Of a stretch of DNA of 64,000 nt, positions 47,200 through 56,383 are shown in pieces. Source of the DNA: Symsagittifera roscoffensis (lineage: Eukaryota; Xenacoelomorpha; Acoela; Convolutidae); assembly GCF_963678635.1 (NCBI RefSeq), contig NC_087071.1:44193095-44257094 (forward strand), in the 5' to 3' direction. The position numbers and the translations under genes were made by a program. The notes under the pieces are model-generated. The model saw only the letters and a program-made list of their open reading frames with translations. It did no database searches and had not been told where the DNA came from. Position 1 is the stretch's first letter. Every line of letters begins with the position of its first letter.

Positions 47200-47850
47200 G
47201 CACTCCTGTGTCAAAGAGTTCTGTTTCCAGCTCGTCCAACCGCTCTTGGAATACTCGATTCAACCAAGCTTGTCCCTCGATACTGTCGAAGTGGATGCCG
47301 TCCGTGGTCAGTCTGGCCTGATCCATAGCTCTCAACTCATGTTCGATGTCCATGAGGATCATTCTTCCGGCGTTTCGACTTGCGAGGTTCCTCAAGATGT
47401 TATTCTACCTGACGACTCCCTCGTTGTGCCTTCTTCCTGATGCTGTCAGGCTTCTCGTATTCATTGGCACAGTGCAAACGGTCAGTACCGCGCAATTGAA
47501 TTTGTGCCAGAGGGTCGTAAACAAACACACCATCATTGACTCCCATAGTGCTTCCTGCTCATCTGAACCTCTGGAGATGTCATTCGTCCCAACTAAGATC
47601 ATCATATTGGGGATCCTCCCTGGATTCATTAGTTCCACCATCCGATATAACTGGGCTATCGTCGCGCCTCCAAATGCCATCACCGTGGTGACCCACGAGG
47701 TCCTCAAATTCGACAGCACTCTGACCAAGCTGTCTCCCAGTATCAGATGAGATGTCCCGAGTGGTGGTTGCTGCAGGTTTACAGCCGGACCCCAAGTAGC
47801 TCGGTTGAAGCAGGCCCTCGGATCTGTCTCCGGAACTCCCGTGAAATTAT
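47200..47850 (-). CDS. E1 SGNH (GDSL-type) hydrolase module 1
   Basis: Contains all four SGNH blocks in order on the minus strand: LGTSHLILGDSLVRVL (block I, nucleophile Ser, near 47.74 kb), VMAFGGATIAQL (block II Gly, near 47.67 kb), MILVGTNDISRGS (block III Gly-x-Asn-Asp, near 47.59 kb) and TTDGIHFDSIEGQAW (block V Asp-x-x-His, near 47.29 kb). Spacing is typical of the roughly 180-200-residue SGNH fold. Members hydrolyse esters; viral relatives include hemagglutinin-esterases and the esterase domain in ORF1 of CR1-type LINEs. The segment just before it has a conserved PRACFNRATWGPAVNLQQPP. Role in the element is unknown; membrane or host-glycan deacetylation is one possibility by analogy only. 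Confidence 0.8.
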
Positions 47851-47859
47851 ATTTCAATT

Positions 47860-48975
47860 GATTATTCTTTTGCACGTCTATTATGCGAGACACTTTCTTC
47901 GCTGGCATCTTCCGTACTCTCCTCTCTGGGATTCTCGAGCTCCCCATGAGTGGTGTCATGTCACTTATCCCCTTTCTGATCACGGTCTGGGAGAGTCGCA
48001 CTCTGCTCGTGTCATCAATCGTTCCATAGGGTGCAGTCACCCCGGAACCTGGCACATTCTTGTTAGCGACCAGTCGTCCAGCTGTCTCTATCAGCTTCCT
48101 CGCTGTCTGTTCCACGACGGGGTCACCCAAGATGTCACTAGGATCCGGGATTGTTACTCGATTTGTCTCTGCTGGGAGCTGTGTTGCCGTTGTTTGACTC
48201 ATTTCTCGAGGCGTCAAGAGCTCCATCGGGGACTGCCCACGAGGAATATCCCTTGCAGGTATCACTTTCTCCACGGCCGTTGTCAACGCCATCTGCTCCG
48301 ATCGCTCTTTGTATTCCTGCCTTAGCGCTCAATCTCTTGACCCTGCTTTTTGTTGCAGTCTTCAAACAACTTTCTCCACATGTCCCGATCTTCTTCCATC
48401 TGGAGCATGCTTCTGGTCATCTCGTCCAGCACTTTCTTCGTACTTTTCACTTCATCGTTCATCTCATCCAGATCTTGCATGGTTTGGTTCGTCTGAACTT
48501 TCTGTCCTACTTTCGCCCTTTTTGGTGGCACAGCTGCTCTCAGTGGTGAACCAGACGAGGTCGCCTCGCTGTTCATCTCCTGATGCATTCTCGTCAGCCC
48601 AGGTTTGGGCTTGAAGAGCATTGGCATCTCACCTGGTTGTTAAGTCCTAGAACTTCCCAATCCAGGCTCATTCGCCAAGTCACTCCCTGAGAGAGCCCCG
48701 TTTCTCCACCTCATCACTCTCATGTTCGGGCGGTCTAGTACTCCTCTTTCTCCATATGCTGCCTGCCATCAACAGGACTTCCGTGAGGCGGTACCCACGG
48801 TTGTCGTGCCCCAAGATGTTGATCAGGGCGGTCAGCAACATGACTACCTCTGGGTCCTCCAGAGCGAAGTCTCGATCGATCAGCCGACGATAGATCGCAT
48901 CTATCATCCGTCTCACATATGCCTCTGCCATTCCATCAATTCATCCAAGTTGAAGTTATCCATCCTATTCTTTCA
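47860..48975 (-). CDS. E1 start of accessory region: helical and coiled-coil segment
   Basis: The accessory region begins near 48.97 kb (MDNFNLDEL). It continues with a helical piece containing RRLIDRDFALEDPEVVMLLT (48.7-48.9 kb), a Pro-rich linker (48.6 kb), and a charged heptad-like coiled coil (TMQDLDEMNDEVKSTKKVLD and onward, 48.35-48.5 kb). A flexible linker leads to the SGNH module. Coiled coils of this kind often mediate oligomerisation; whether they do so here is unknown. E2 shows the same order. Confidence 0.6.
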
Positions 48976-49355
48976 AGTTTGATTCGGTTTTGATTCCAAG
49001 ATTTTGACTCAAGTGAGTAATTAAATGATCAATCAGGATCTAGAAAAGAAGTGACAAATATCTCACTTGTCAGTTTCACCTTAACATATATCGTTAAAAA
49101 TTGCTTGAAAACAGTTCAGATAAAAAGATATTTATCCTAAAATTTATTAAAATCAATTGCTCTCTAAAATTTTGGAATTCGACCTAAGATTGGACAGTCC
49201 AAACTTTGGATCTATTCCTAAGATTGTCATTCAGCTGTTCATGGTCACTAACCTCTACTTACCCATGATCTTAATAACCTAACACATAAAATAACATAAC
49301 ATAACACATATTACATACAACTTAGTCTTTGGCCTAACACCCACACGCACATCAC
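48976..49355 (-). other. E1 conserved spacer between macro module and accessory region
   Basis: About 380 bases without an open frame, yet alignable with E2. Sense-strand features: a donor-like CATGGGTAAGTAG near 49.26 kb (present in E1, weaker in E2) and an acceptor-like pyrimidine tract and AG at 49040-49056. It separates the pol-macro block from the accessory block and is where a spliced or internally initiated RNA for the accessory proteins would begin. Confidence 0.55.
49040..49056 (-). promoter_or_regulatory. Candidate 3' splice site upstream of accessory region
   Basis: Sense sequence CACTTCTTTTCTAG (AG at 49041-49040), followed by ATCCTGATTGATC. The tract and AG are kept in E2 (27441-27457) while surrounding spacer has diverged. 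It lies about 65 bases before the likely start of the accessory region. LTR elements with a downstream gene commonly express it from a spliced RNA; applying this here is inference. Confidence 0.4.
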
Positions 49356-50669
49356 TCAGCCTATACTTAAATAATATTTCTTATGTAGATATACTTGTAT
49401 GTTCGTATCAGAGAATATCACGTGTACAAGCGCGTACAATTCCCGAGGATGCAGTCTTCCTCTATTTGGATCGTACACTGGAAGCGAGAGCTCCTTCACG
49501 TCCATTTCCACAAGGAAGTCCCTCAGCCTCGTCAATGACAAGACTAGGTTCTCTGGGTCCACGTGCTGCTTCTCCGTCGCCCTCGTTACCAAGAAGCATA
49601 AATATTTTCCCGGTATCTGCGACGCCGCCGGAGGTAAGGCTGCTACGCCCCCTACTCCTGGTCGTTGCTTCCACTGAATGTTTTTATACTCTCTCCTAAA
49701 ATCTGCCGCTAACGCTGTCCTGAAACTCATGTCTGCTGTGATTACTATCGCACATGTTCTATTTGTGAGTATGAAATAACTGTCTGTTAGTATTATGTTA
49801 CTTGAATTTTCATTTGGTAAGTTAAAATATGACTCAACTACCCTGCCTATGTCAGGTTTCTTAGGCTCTTCGCCTGTTTCTGCTTCTAAGTCTCCTGTTT
49901 CTCTTGCTATTCTTAATTTTTTTATTATCAAGTTTTCAGTGTGGGTAAGTCCTACCCCCACTCCCCGGACAAAAATATCCATCGACGTCCCCGTCGATCG
50001 CATACCGGGTATCAAGTCGAGGTTAGAAGCTGGAATGAGTAGTCGTCCTTCCTGGGCAGCCCAGGAAGGATCATCTCGTTCGGTCTTGATGTATTTCATG
50101 CTTTCACGATCTACGTCTTGAATCGTGACGCTGGTCTCCTCAGGATCCGAGGTCGTTTCATTCAGCCATTCTAAGACACGCAGGTTCGTCAAGTCTTGTT
50201 CATATGACTGCTGTTGCTCGTCGTCGAATTCTACCTCGGGTTTCGACCAGTCGTCAACCCACTCATCATCGTGATCATCGACTATGTCAATGTCTTGTGA
50301 CACGGTTATTTCCTCTAGACCCACTATTTCCTCCACTATCCTCTTCAGATCTATCCTATCCACTACAAAGTCGTCACCGTAAGGATTGTATTTCTTTCTT
50401 GGTCTCGTCCCGTTCTTCTGACGAGTCTGTATCGTGAACGGAAGATCCGGTTCCAAGTTCTTGGGAACCTCTATCTGTTCGGGATCCTGCCAATCTTCCT
50501 CTGCGTAGGGTAATGTTTCATCGTCCGCTTCGATCTGCTCGTTTGGATCCAGGTCCAGCGGTGTATCCGTACCTTCCTCTACGACTTCTTTTCCATCGTT
50601 CTTCTCCCTGGCGCCCTTTTCATTGACCTCACAAGCATGATCCATCATTAGATAATCCCCTTCTTCCAT
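49356..50669 (-). CDS. E1 acidic segment and macro-domain-like module
   Basis: About 437 residues downstream of the integrase. Residues 1-200 are acidic (NPYGDDFVVDRIDLKRIVEE, DIDIVDDHDDEW). Residues about 285-431 resemble a macro domain of the TARG1/OARD1 type: AIVITADMSFRTALAADFRR (where family members read about SADLKMGKGIAAxFK), GKYLCFLVTRATEKQHVDPE, NLVLSLTRLRDFLVEMDVKE, LSLPVYDPNRGRLHP and VHVIFSDTNIQVYL. Macro domains bind or hydrolyse ADP-ribose. The glycine-rich loop with the Asp used by TARG1 appears replaced by DPNRGRL, so I infer binding of a changed ligand or a structural role, not certain hydrolase activity. E2 shows the same replacement. Assignment is from pattern memory and needs a profile search. 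Confidence 0.65.
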   Translation of the reverse strand: MEEGDYLMMDHACEVNEKGAREKNDGKEVVEEGTDTPLDLDPNEQIEADDETLPYAEEDWQDPEQIEVPKNLEPDLPFTIQTRQKNGTRPRKKYNPYGDDFVVDRIDLKRIVEEIVGLEEITVSQDIDIVDDHDDEWVDDWSKPEVEFDDEQQQSYEQDLTNLRVLEWLNETTSDPEETSVTIQDVDRESMKYIKTERDDPSWAAQEGRLLIPASNLDLIPGMRSTGTSMDIFVRGVGVGLTHTENLIIKKLRIARETGDLEAETGEEPKKPDIGRVVESYFNLPNENSSNIILTDSYFILTNRTCAIVITADMSFRTALAADFRREYKNIQWKQRPGVGGVAALPPAASQIPGKYLCFLVTRATEKQHVDPENLVLSLTRLRDFLVEMDVKELSLPVYDPNRGRLHPRELYALVHVIFSDTNIQVYLHKKYYLSIG

Positions 50670-50699
50670 GTCTAGGGGTATACAACAGTCTTTTGTCGA

Positions 50700-53202
50700 T
50701 GGATTGTGTGGCTTGATGTTCTCGTAGTGGGCGGCTCGGCCAGTACTCAGTCTATAAAAGCGTCACTCCTGGTGCACCTCTGTAATCATGAAGGGTCCCC
50801 TCCACTTTTTTAGGAGCTTTTTTGTCCCTTTCGGTGGTATAACGTTTTGAAATACCCATACGTAGTCTCCCACTGAGTAAGCCTTTGCACCAGCTGCTTG
50901 TCCCTTTCGGTGGTATAACGTTTTGAAATACCCATACGTAGTCTCCCACTGAGTAAGCCTTTGCACCAGCTGCTTTCTTGTCGAATCTTTTCCTCTGCCT
51001 TGCCTGTGCCTGCTGAGTATTTCGTCTACACAAATCGTTCAACTCCTGTTGGCGTCTGATCACATCCCTCACGTAGACCTGTGGGGACGTTTTCTTTCCC
51101 TCATACTCTGGGTAGAAGAAGGTTAATGGTAATGACTTTTCGTGTCCAGTTAGCATCATGTGTCGACTGACTCCGGTGGTGGAGTGTTGCGTGCTGTTAT
51201 ATGCTCCCATCACCTGTGGAAGGTATCTGTCCCAATCGGTCATGTACCTGGAACAATATACTCTCAGCATCGACACTAACGTCCTATTCTGTCTTTCCAC
51301 TAAGCCGTTCGTCTGAGGGTGGTATGTCGTGGAGTGAGCTTGAGCGACCTGTGAGAAGATCCGAGAGTCTGTATCTCGCTTTCAAGTACGTCTTCATGAC
51401 CCTCAACTGACTATTCAGCTCATTAGGCTGGTGTGTGTCTTCTTCCATCTTAACGCACCAAATCTTCGCCAACGGCTGAGTTTCTTGTTTAAACGGCTGA
51501 AGATCAGTCCTGACTACCTCTTTCTGCGGCAACAGACTTATCGAACGCTTCGATAACGCTATTGTCTCCAAGTCATCCGCTGCGTTGTCAAAGACTCTTT
51601 CGCTTGGTATAAGGTAGCGATCGCTGTCAGGATCCTGGTACACCTCTCTGTCCAGGTCCCTTGCCCGAGTTTCCACTAGTAGTGTGTGTATCGCTAGTTC
51701 TGACATTTCTGATCCCGAGTTCGAGTTCCTGTCTGAATAGGTGTCCATTCCTGAGTTTCGGGAATCGTCATCCGTCGAAGAGGTTGTGCTGGAGACTGCA
51801 CGCTCCTCCAGATCATGTTTGTGCCTTCTTCGCATCCAACTGAACTCCCCGGACAAAACCTTGTTCTCTAGGTCTTGTTTCTCATCAGGAATTTTCTCGT
51901 CTATCTCAGACTCCCCGGACAAACTTCCTATTCCCGGGTGTTGATCTTGTGATCGCTGGTTCTTCTCATCATTCGTTTCCCCGGACAAATAGTCTTGCAA
52001 GAGGTTTTGTTCTACCTTTTCACCTTCCTTATCCTGGTCCACAAAGGTGACGGTTTTCTTTCGCTTGCTGCCCCCTGTTTCTTCTGTCCGTAAGAAGTAC
52101 TGGTTAAAATCTCATGGGGTATTGAGGATACTAGTTGCTGAACTATTGTCCTACAATCCCTCTCGTTCTCTTCGAGCTTTTTTGTCCCTTTCGGTGGTAT
52201 AACGTTTTGAAATACCCATACGTAGTCTCCCACTGAGTAAGCCTTTGCACCAGCTGCTTTCTTGTCGAATCTTTTCCTCTGCCTTGCCTGTGCCTGCTGA
52301 GTATTTCGTCTACACAAATCGTTCAACTCCTGTTGGCGTCTGATCACATCCCTCACGTAGACCTGTGGGGACGTTTTCTTTCCCTCATACTCTGGGTAGA
52401 AGAAGGTTAATGGTAATGACTTTTCGTGTCCAGTTAGCATCATGTGTCGACTGACTCCGGTGGTGGAGTGTTGCGTGCTGTTATATGCTCCCATCACCTG
52501 TGGAAGGTATCTGTCCCAATCGGTCATGTACCTGGAACAATATACTCTCAGCATCGACACTAACGTCCTATTCTGTCTTTCCACTAAGCCGTTCGTCTGA
52601 GGGTGGTATGTCGTGGAGTGAGCTTGAGCGACCTGTGAGCGTCTCATAAGCTCTTTCGTAAGCTCTCCTACGAAAGCTGTTCCATTATCCGATTGAAACG
52701 TCATCGGACAACCATGTCTTGCTATCCACGTATTGATCAGGTGGTCGCATGTCTCTTCCGCCGAGGCAGTTATGCAGGACACGGCCTCTGCATACTTCGT
52801 AAATTGATCTATCATGACCAGCACCTGATTATAACCATTGTCTGTCATGCATATCTTTTGGTGGTCTATTTGCACCACCTCGTTGATTTCAGACGACTCG
52901 ATCGATTGTAAAGGAAATCGCAATTTCCTTGGATCCTTGACCTGCTGGCATGACAGACATGCTGTTACCCATTTCTCGCATGCCTTTTTCATCCCAGGCC
53001 ACTCAAAGCGCTTCAAGATCCTCTGATATACTTTGTCGATCCCCTGATGGCCCATCTGATCATGTGACCTGAATAATAGTTCTGTCTGATAGAGTTGCGG
53101 TAACACTATCGCGTTATACTTGTATAGGACTCTGTCTTCTTCTCTTCTCTTACAAGCCACAATCCCGTCCTTGTTCAAATATAACCTCTCTTCCTTCTGC
53201 AT
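50700..53202 (-). CDS. E1 integrase with GPF-like tail
   Basis: The N-terminal zinc module fits H-x4-H-x31-C-x2-C (SHDQMGHQGIDK to ACLSCQQV, at 53.0 kb). The catalytic core has the first Asp in VVQIDHQKICM (52.87 kb), the second in FQSDNGTAFVGEL, and the Glu 35 residues later in NGLVERQNRTL, a DD35E triad. The tail contains YSVGDYVWVFQNVIPPKG and LKKWRGPFMITEVHQ, similar to the GPY/F module of Ty3-type integrases. It inserts the DNA copy into the host genome. Part of this region is present twice (see the direct-repeat entry). Fossil. Confidence 0.85.
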
Positions 53203-54140
53203 GAAGTACTGTCTCAGGATACGATAACTATCTTCCTCGAGGCCCCTTTATCCGGAGAACCATTCTCGATCCACCTTTTCAGGTTGTTTGTCATGCGATC
53301 ATTTCTCTGCGCCCTGAGAAGATCCGAGAGTCTGTATCTCGCTTTCAAGTACGTCTTCATGACCCTCAACTGACTATTCAGCTCATTAGGCTGGTGTGTG
53401 TCTTCTTCCATCTTAACGCACCAAATCTTCGCCAACGGCTGAGTTTCTTGTTTAAACGGCTGAAGATCAGTCCTGACTACCTCTTTCTGCGGCAACAGAC
53501 TTATCGAACGCTTCGATAACGCTATTGTCTCCAAGTCATCCGCTGCGTTGTCAAAGACTCTTTCGCTTGGTATAAGGTAGCGATCGCTGTCAGGATCCTG
53601 GTACACCTCTCTGTCCAGGTCCCTTGCCCGAGTTTCCACTAGTAGTGTGTGTATCGCTAGTTCTGACATTTCTGATCCCGAGTTCGAGTTCCTGTCTGAA
53701 TAGGTGTCCATTCCTGAGTTTCGGGAATCGTCATCCGTCGAAGAGGTTGTGCTGGAGACTGCACGCTCCTCCAGATCATGTTTGTGCCTTCTTCGCATCC
53801 AACTGAACTCCCCGGACAAAACCTTGTTCTCTAGGTCTTGTTTCTCATCAGGAATTTTCTCGTCTATCTCAGACTCCCCGGACAAACTTCCTATTCCCGG
53901 GTGTTGATCTTGTGATCGCTGGTTCTTCTCATCATTCGTTTCCCCGGACAAATAGTCTTGCAAGAGGTTTTGTTCTACCTTTTCACCTTCCTTATCCTGG
54001 TCCACAAAGGTGACGGTTTTCTTTCGCTTGCTGCCCCCTGTTTCTTCTGTCCGTAAGAAGTACTGGTTAAAATCTCATGGGGTATTGAGGATACTAGTTG
54101 CTGAACTATTGTCCTACAATCCCTCTCGTTCTCTTCGTGC
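50820..54140. repeat. Internal direct repeat in the integrase/linker part of E1
   Basis: Sequence from about 50.8-52.2 kb recurs at about 52.2-54.1 kb and appears identical over long stretches, although the second unit is longer. Such perfect identity means either a very recent duplication or a sequence-assembly artefact; both are plausible in this repeat-rich setting. Confidence 0.85.
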
Positions 54141-54259
54141 TGTCGTCTGGACGGCATGATCTTCACCTTCACACTGACCGTTAGCGATGCCACCGCTGCT
54201 GTCAAATCGGGGTCATCTCTGGTCACTTCTCTTTCTAGCAATCTACTCAGCATCCGCAT
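53214..54259 (-). CDS. E1 acidic linker between RNase H and integrase
   Basis: About 300 residues rich in Glu, Asp, Ser and Gln. LSGE-type motifs recur (DYLSGETND, GSLSGESEI, KVLSGEFSW) at about 25-residue spacing, matched at DNA level by repeated CCCCGGACAAA on the plus strand. Further on come LAIHTLLVETRARDLDREVY and MKTYLKARYRLSDLLRAQRN, which are conserved with E2. No enzyme motif. Typical Ty3 elements lack so long an insertion here. Confidence 0.65.
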
Positions 54260-54541
54260 CTACTCAGCATCCTGCACCGTTCTATCCAATAATGAGAGGC
54301 TGTTTATGTTCATGCGAGAGAGTTCTTGCTGGACCAGATTCGAGCGCAGCAACAGATCCAAGGGGACCGGGTCCTCCTTGGATAGGATCTTTATCTCGGC
54401 TGCTTTCTCTACAGGTAACTCAGGATGCCCTGGAATTGGATGTCCAGACTTATCCAAACATCTCGTTAAGGGAAGCGCTTCATAAGTTTCTTTGTCCAGA
54501 AACGAGAATCCCTCCTTTATTTCCGCCTGATTGGCCTGCTT

Positions 54542-56383
54542 CTACTGCAATCTTTCATAGAACTCAGTTTTCTTGCTGAGGTTGTCAGCATTCTGGTGTT
54601 TATCACGCATCCTATGTTCGATTATCATATGGTAGCCATCCAATCTGACTATCCATCTACCAATATAACTCTGATCCATCGAGTAGGTCTTCAACCAGGA
54701 TAACGCTCTGTTGTCCACGCGTAACTTGAAGGGAGCGCTCCCCAAGTATGCACGGTACTTTTCCACGAAGGTGACTACTGCAAACATTTCTGCTTTTGGT
54801 GCGCCATATTTCATCTCTGTGTCACTCAAGACCTTGCTGCCGTATGCAATGGGACGGAGAACTGTTCTTCCGTTCCATTCTTGCTCTTGATGCAAGATTC
54901 CTGAGATGGCTACCACCGATGCGTCTGTGTCGAGAACATACATGCCCTTTTCTGTAGGCATGCCCAGCACTGGCGCTTCGCACAGTTCCCGCTTTATGTT
55001 ATCGAAAGCAATCTGTGCCTCATCGTTCCATTCGAACTTTTTTCCCTTGTTGCGCATCAGCTTCTGCATCGGATACACCTTGTCCGCATATCCTTTTATG
55101 AATTCTCGGTAGTAATTGGCAAACCCTAGGAAGCTCAGGAGCTGTGTGTCCGTTCTGGGGGCCTTCCATGTCAACACTGCTTCCACTGCTTCCGGGTCCG
55201 GCCTCACACCATGCCTATCCACCATTCTTCCTAGGTACTTAATCGAATCCCTAAGGATTTCACATTTCGATGGTTTGCACTTCAATCCAGCTCTTTTCAT
55301 GCATCCAAAGACCTCATCGAGCCTATCAATGTGGTCTTCCAGGGTCGGTGTCGCTATGACCACGTCATCCACGTAACACATCACGAGATTCTCGTACTTC
55401 TTGGTCACTCTCGTCAAAGCCTGAGCCATCAGTCTTTGAAAAGTGGCCGTTGCATTGCACAAGCCGAAGGGCATCCTCTTCCATTGGTACAATCCCAATT
55501 CGCACGCGAATCCGGTTTTCTCTCTGTCCTTCTTCCGCAGAGGGACCTGCCAGAAGGCAGAACCTAAGTCCAATGTGGTGAAGAACTTGGCATCACCAAG
55601 CTTAGATAGGCTCTCGTCTATTCGCGGTATCGGGTACGCAACTTTTATCGTTACCGCGTTCAAGTAACGAAAGTCGCAACAAAATCTAAGCTGCCCCCCT
55701 TTCTTTTTCGCCATTACTACCCCGCAAGCCCATGGTGATTTCGAGGGTTCTATCATGTCGTATTCAAGCAACATTTCTATTTCCGCTCGGCACGCTTCCG
55801 ATTTGTGTGGCGTCATTCGTCTTGCGCCTTCCCTATGGGGAACGGCGCCCTCTTCTAGTTCGATTTTGTGTTCGACAAAATTACAGCAACCGATATCCGC
55901 CTTATGTTTTGAAAATACATCTGCGTTCCGATTTAGGAGGTCCCGCAATTTTTCGAAATCTCCCTCACCTATTTTCCCTTTTAAATGTTCTATCTCTGGC
56001 AAAACCGGTTTGTCAGATTCTAGTTTATATGACGAGGGGCGTTCCAGTAAATTCGAGCAGCTTGATAAGCCGTCGTCCGTTTCGGATTTCATTGAAAACA
56101 TTTTATGAATAGATTTTAATTCATTAATCCTCTTTAAAATTTTATCTTTATTGGCATGATAAGGACAGTCTTTCACACTATATTTCTTCAAGTTTTGTGT
56201 CTCCTTATAGTCGGGCCTCATCGGCAAAGCGTAGCCAAGCTTCTTTCCACGCTGGATTGAAACCGTGGTGTCCAGTGTGTTCAACAACACACTGACACAG
56301 AGTCCGTTTCGCGTTACCGAGAAGCTCCGGCCTAAAATCACCGAACTCTGACTATTTGAATATTTGGATTCGGTACTAAGCAA
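54542..56383 (-). CDS. E1 reverse transcriptase and RNase H
   Basis: About 613 residues. An N-terminal extension holds a SVILGRSFSVTRNGL segment. Reverse-transcriptase motifs: FFTTLDLGSAFWQV with the first Asp near residue 271, MPFGLCNATATFQRLM near 305-319, and MCYVDDVVIATP with the YVDD box at 337-340. A Ty3-type connection follows (GFANYYREFIKGYADKVYPM). RNase H is recognisable from YVLDTDASVVAISGILHQ, APKAEMFAVV and LRVDNRALSWL, then IVRLDGYHMIIEHRMRDKHQ. Copies element RNA into DNA and degrades the template RNA. YVDD and this order place it in the Ty3/gypsy group. Fossil. Confidence 0.92.
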   Translation of the reverse strand: MLSTESKYSNSQSSVILGRSFSVTRNGLCVSVLLNTLDTTVSIQRGKKLGYALPMRPDYKETQNLKKYSVKDCPYHANKDKILKRINELKSIHKMFSMKSETDDGLSSCSNLLERPSSYKLESDKPVLPEIEHLKGKIGEGDFEKLRDLLNRNADVFSKHKADIGCCNFVEHKIELEEGAVPHREGARRMTPHKSEACRAEIEMLLEYDMIEPSKSPWACGVVMAKKKGGQLRFCCDFRYLNAVTIKVAYPIPRIDESLSKLGDAKFFTTLDLGSAFWQVPLRKKDREKTGFACELGLYQWKRMPFGLCNATATFQRLMAQALTRVTKKYENLVMCYVDDVVIATPTLEDHIDRLDEVFGCMKRAGLKCKPSKCEILRDSIKYLGRMVDRHGVRPDPEAVEAVLTWKAPRTDTQLLSFLGFANYYREFIKGYADKVYPMQKLMRNKGKKFEWNDEAQIAFDNIKRELCEAPVLGMPTEKGMYVLDTDASVVAISGILHQEQEWNGRTVLRPIAYGSKVLSDTEMKYGAPKAEMFAVVTFVEKYRAYLGSAPFKLRVDNRALSWLKTYSMDQSYIGRWIVRLDGYHMIIEHRMRDKHQNADNLSKKTEFYERLQ

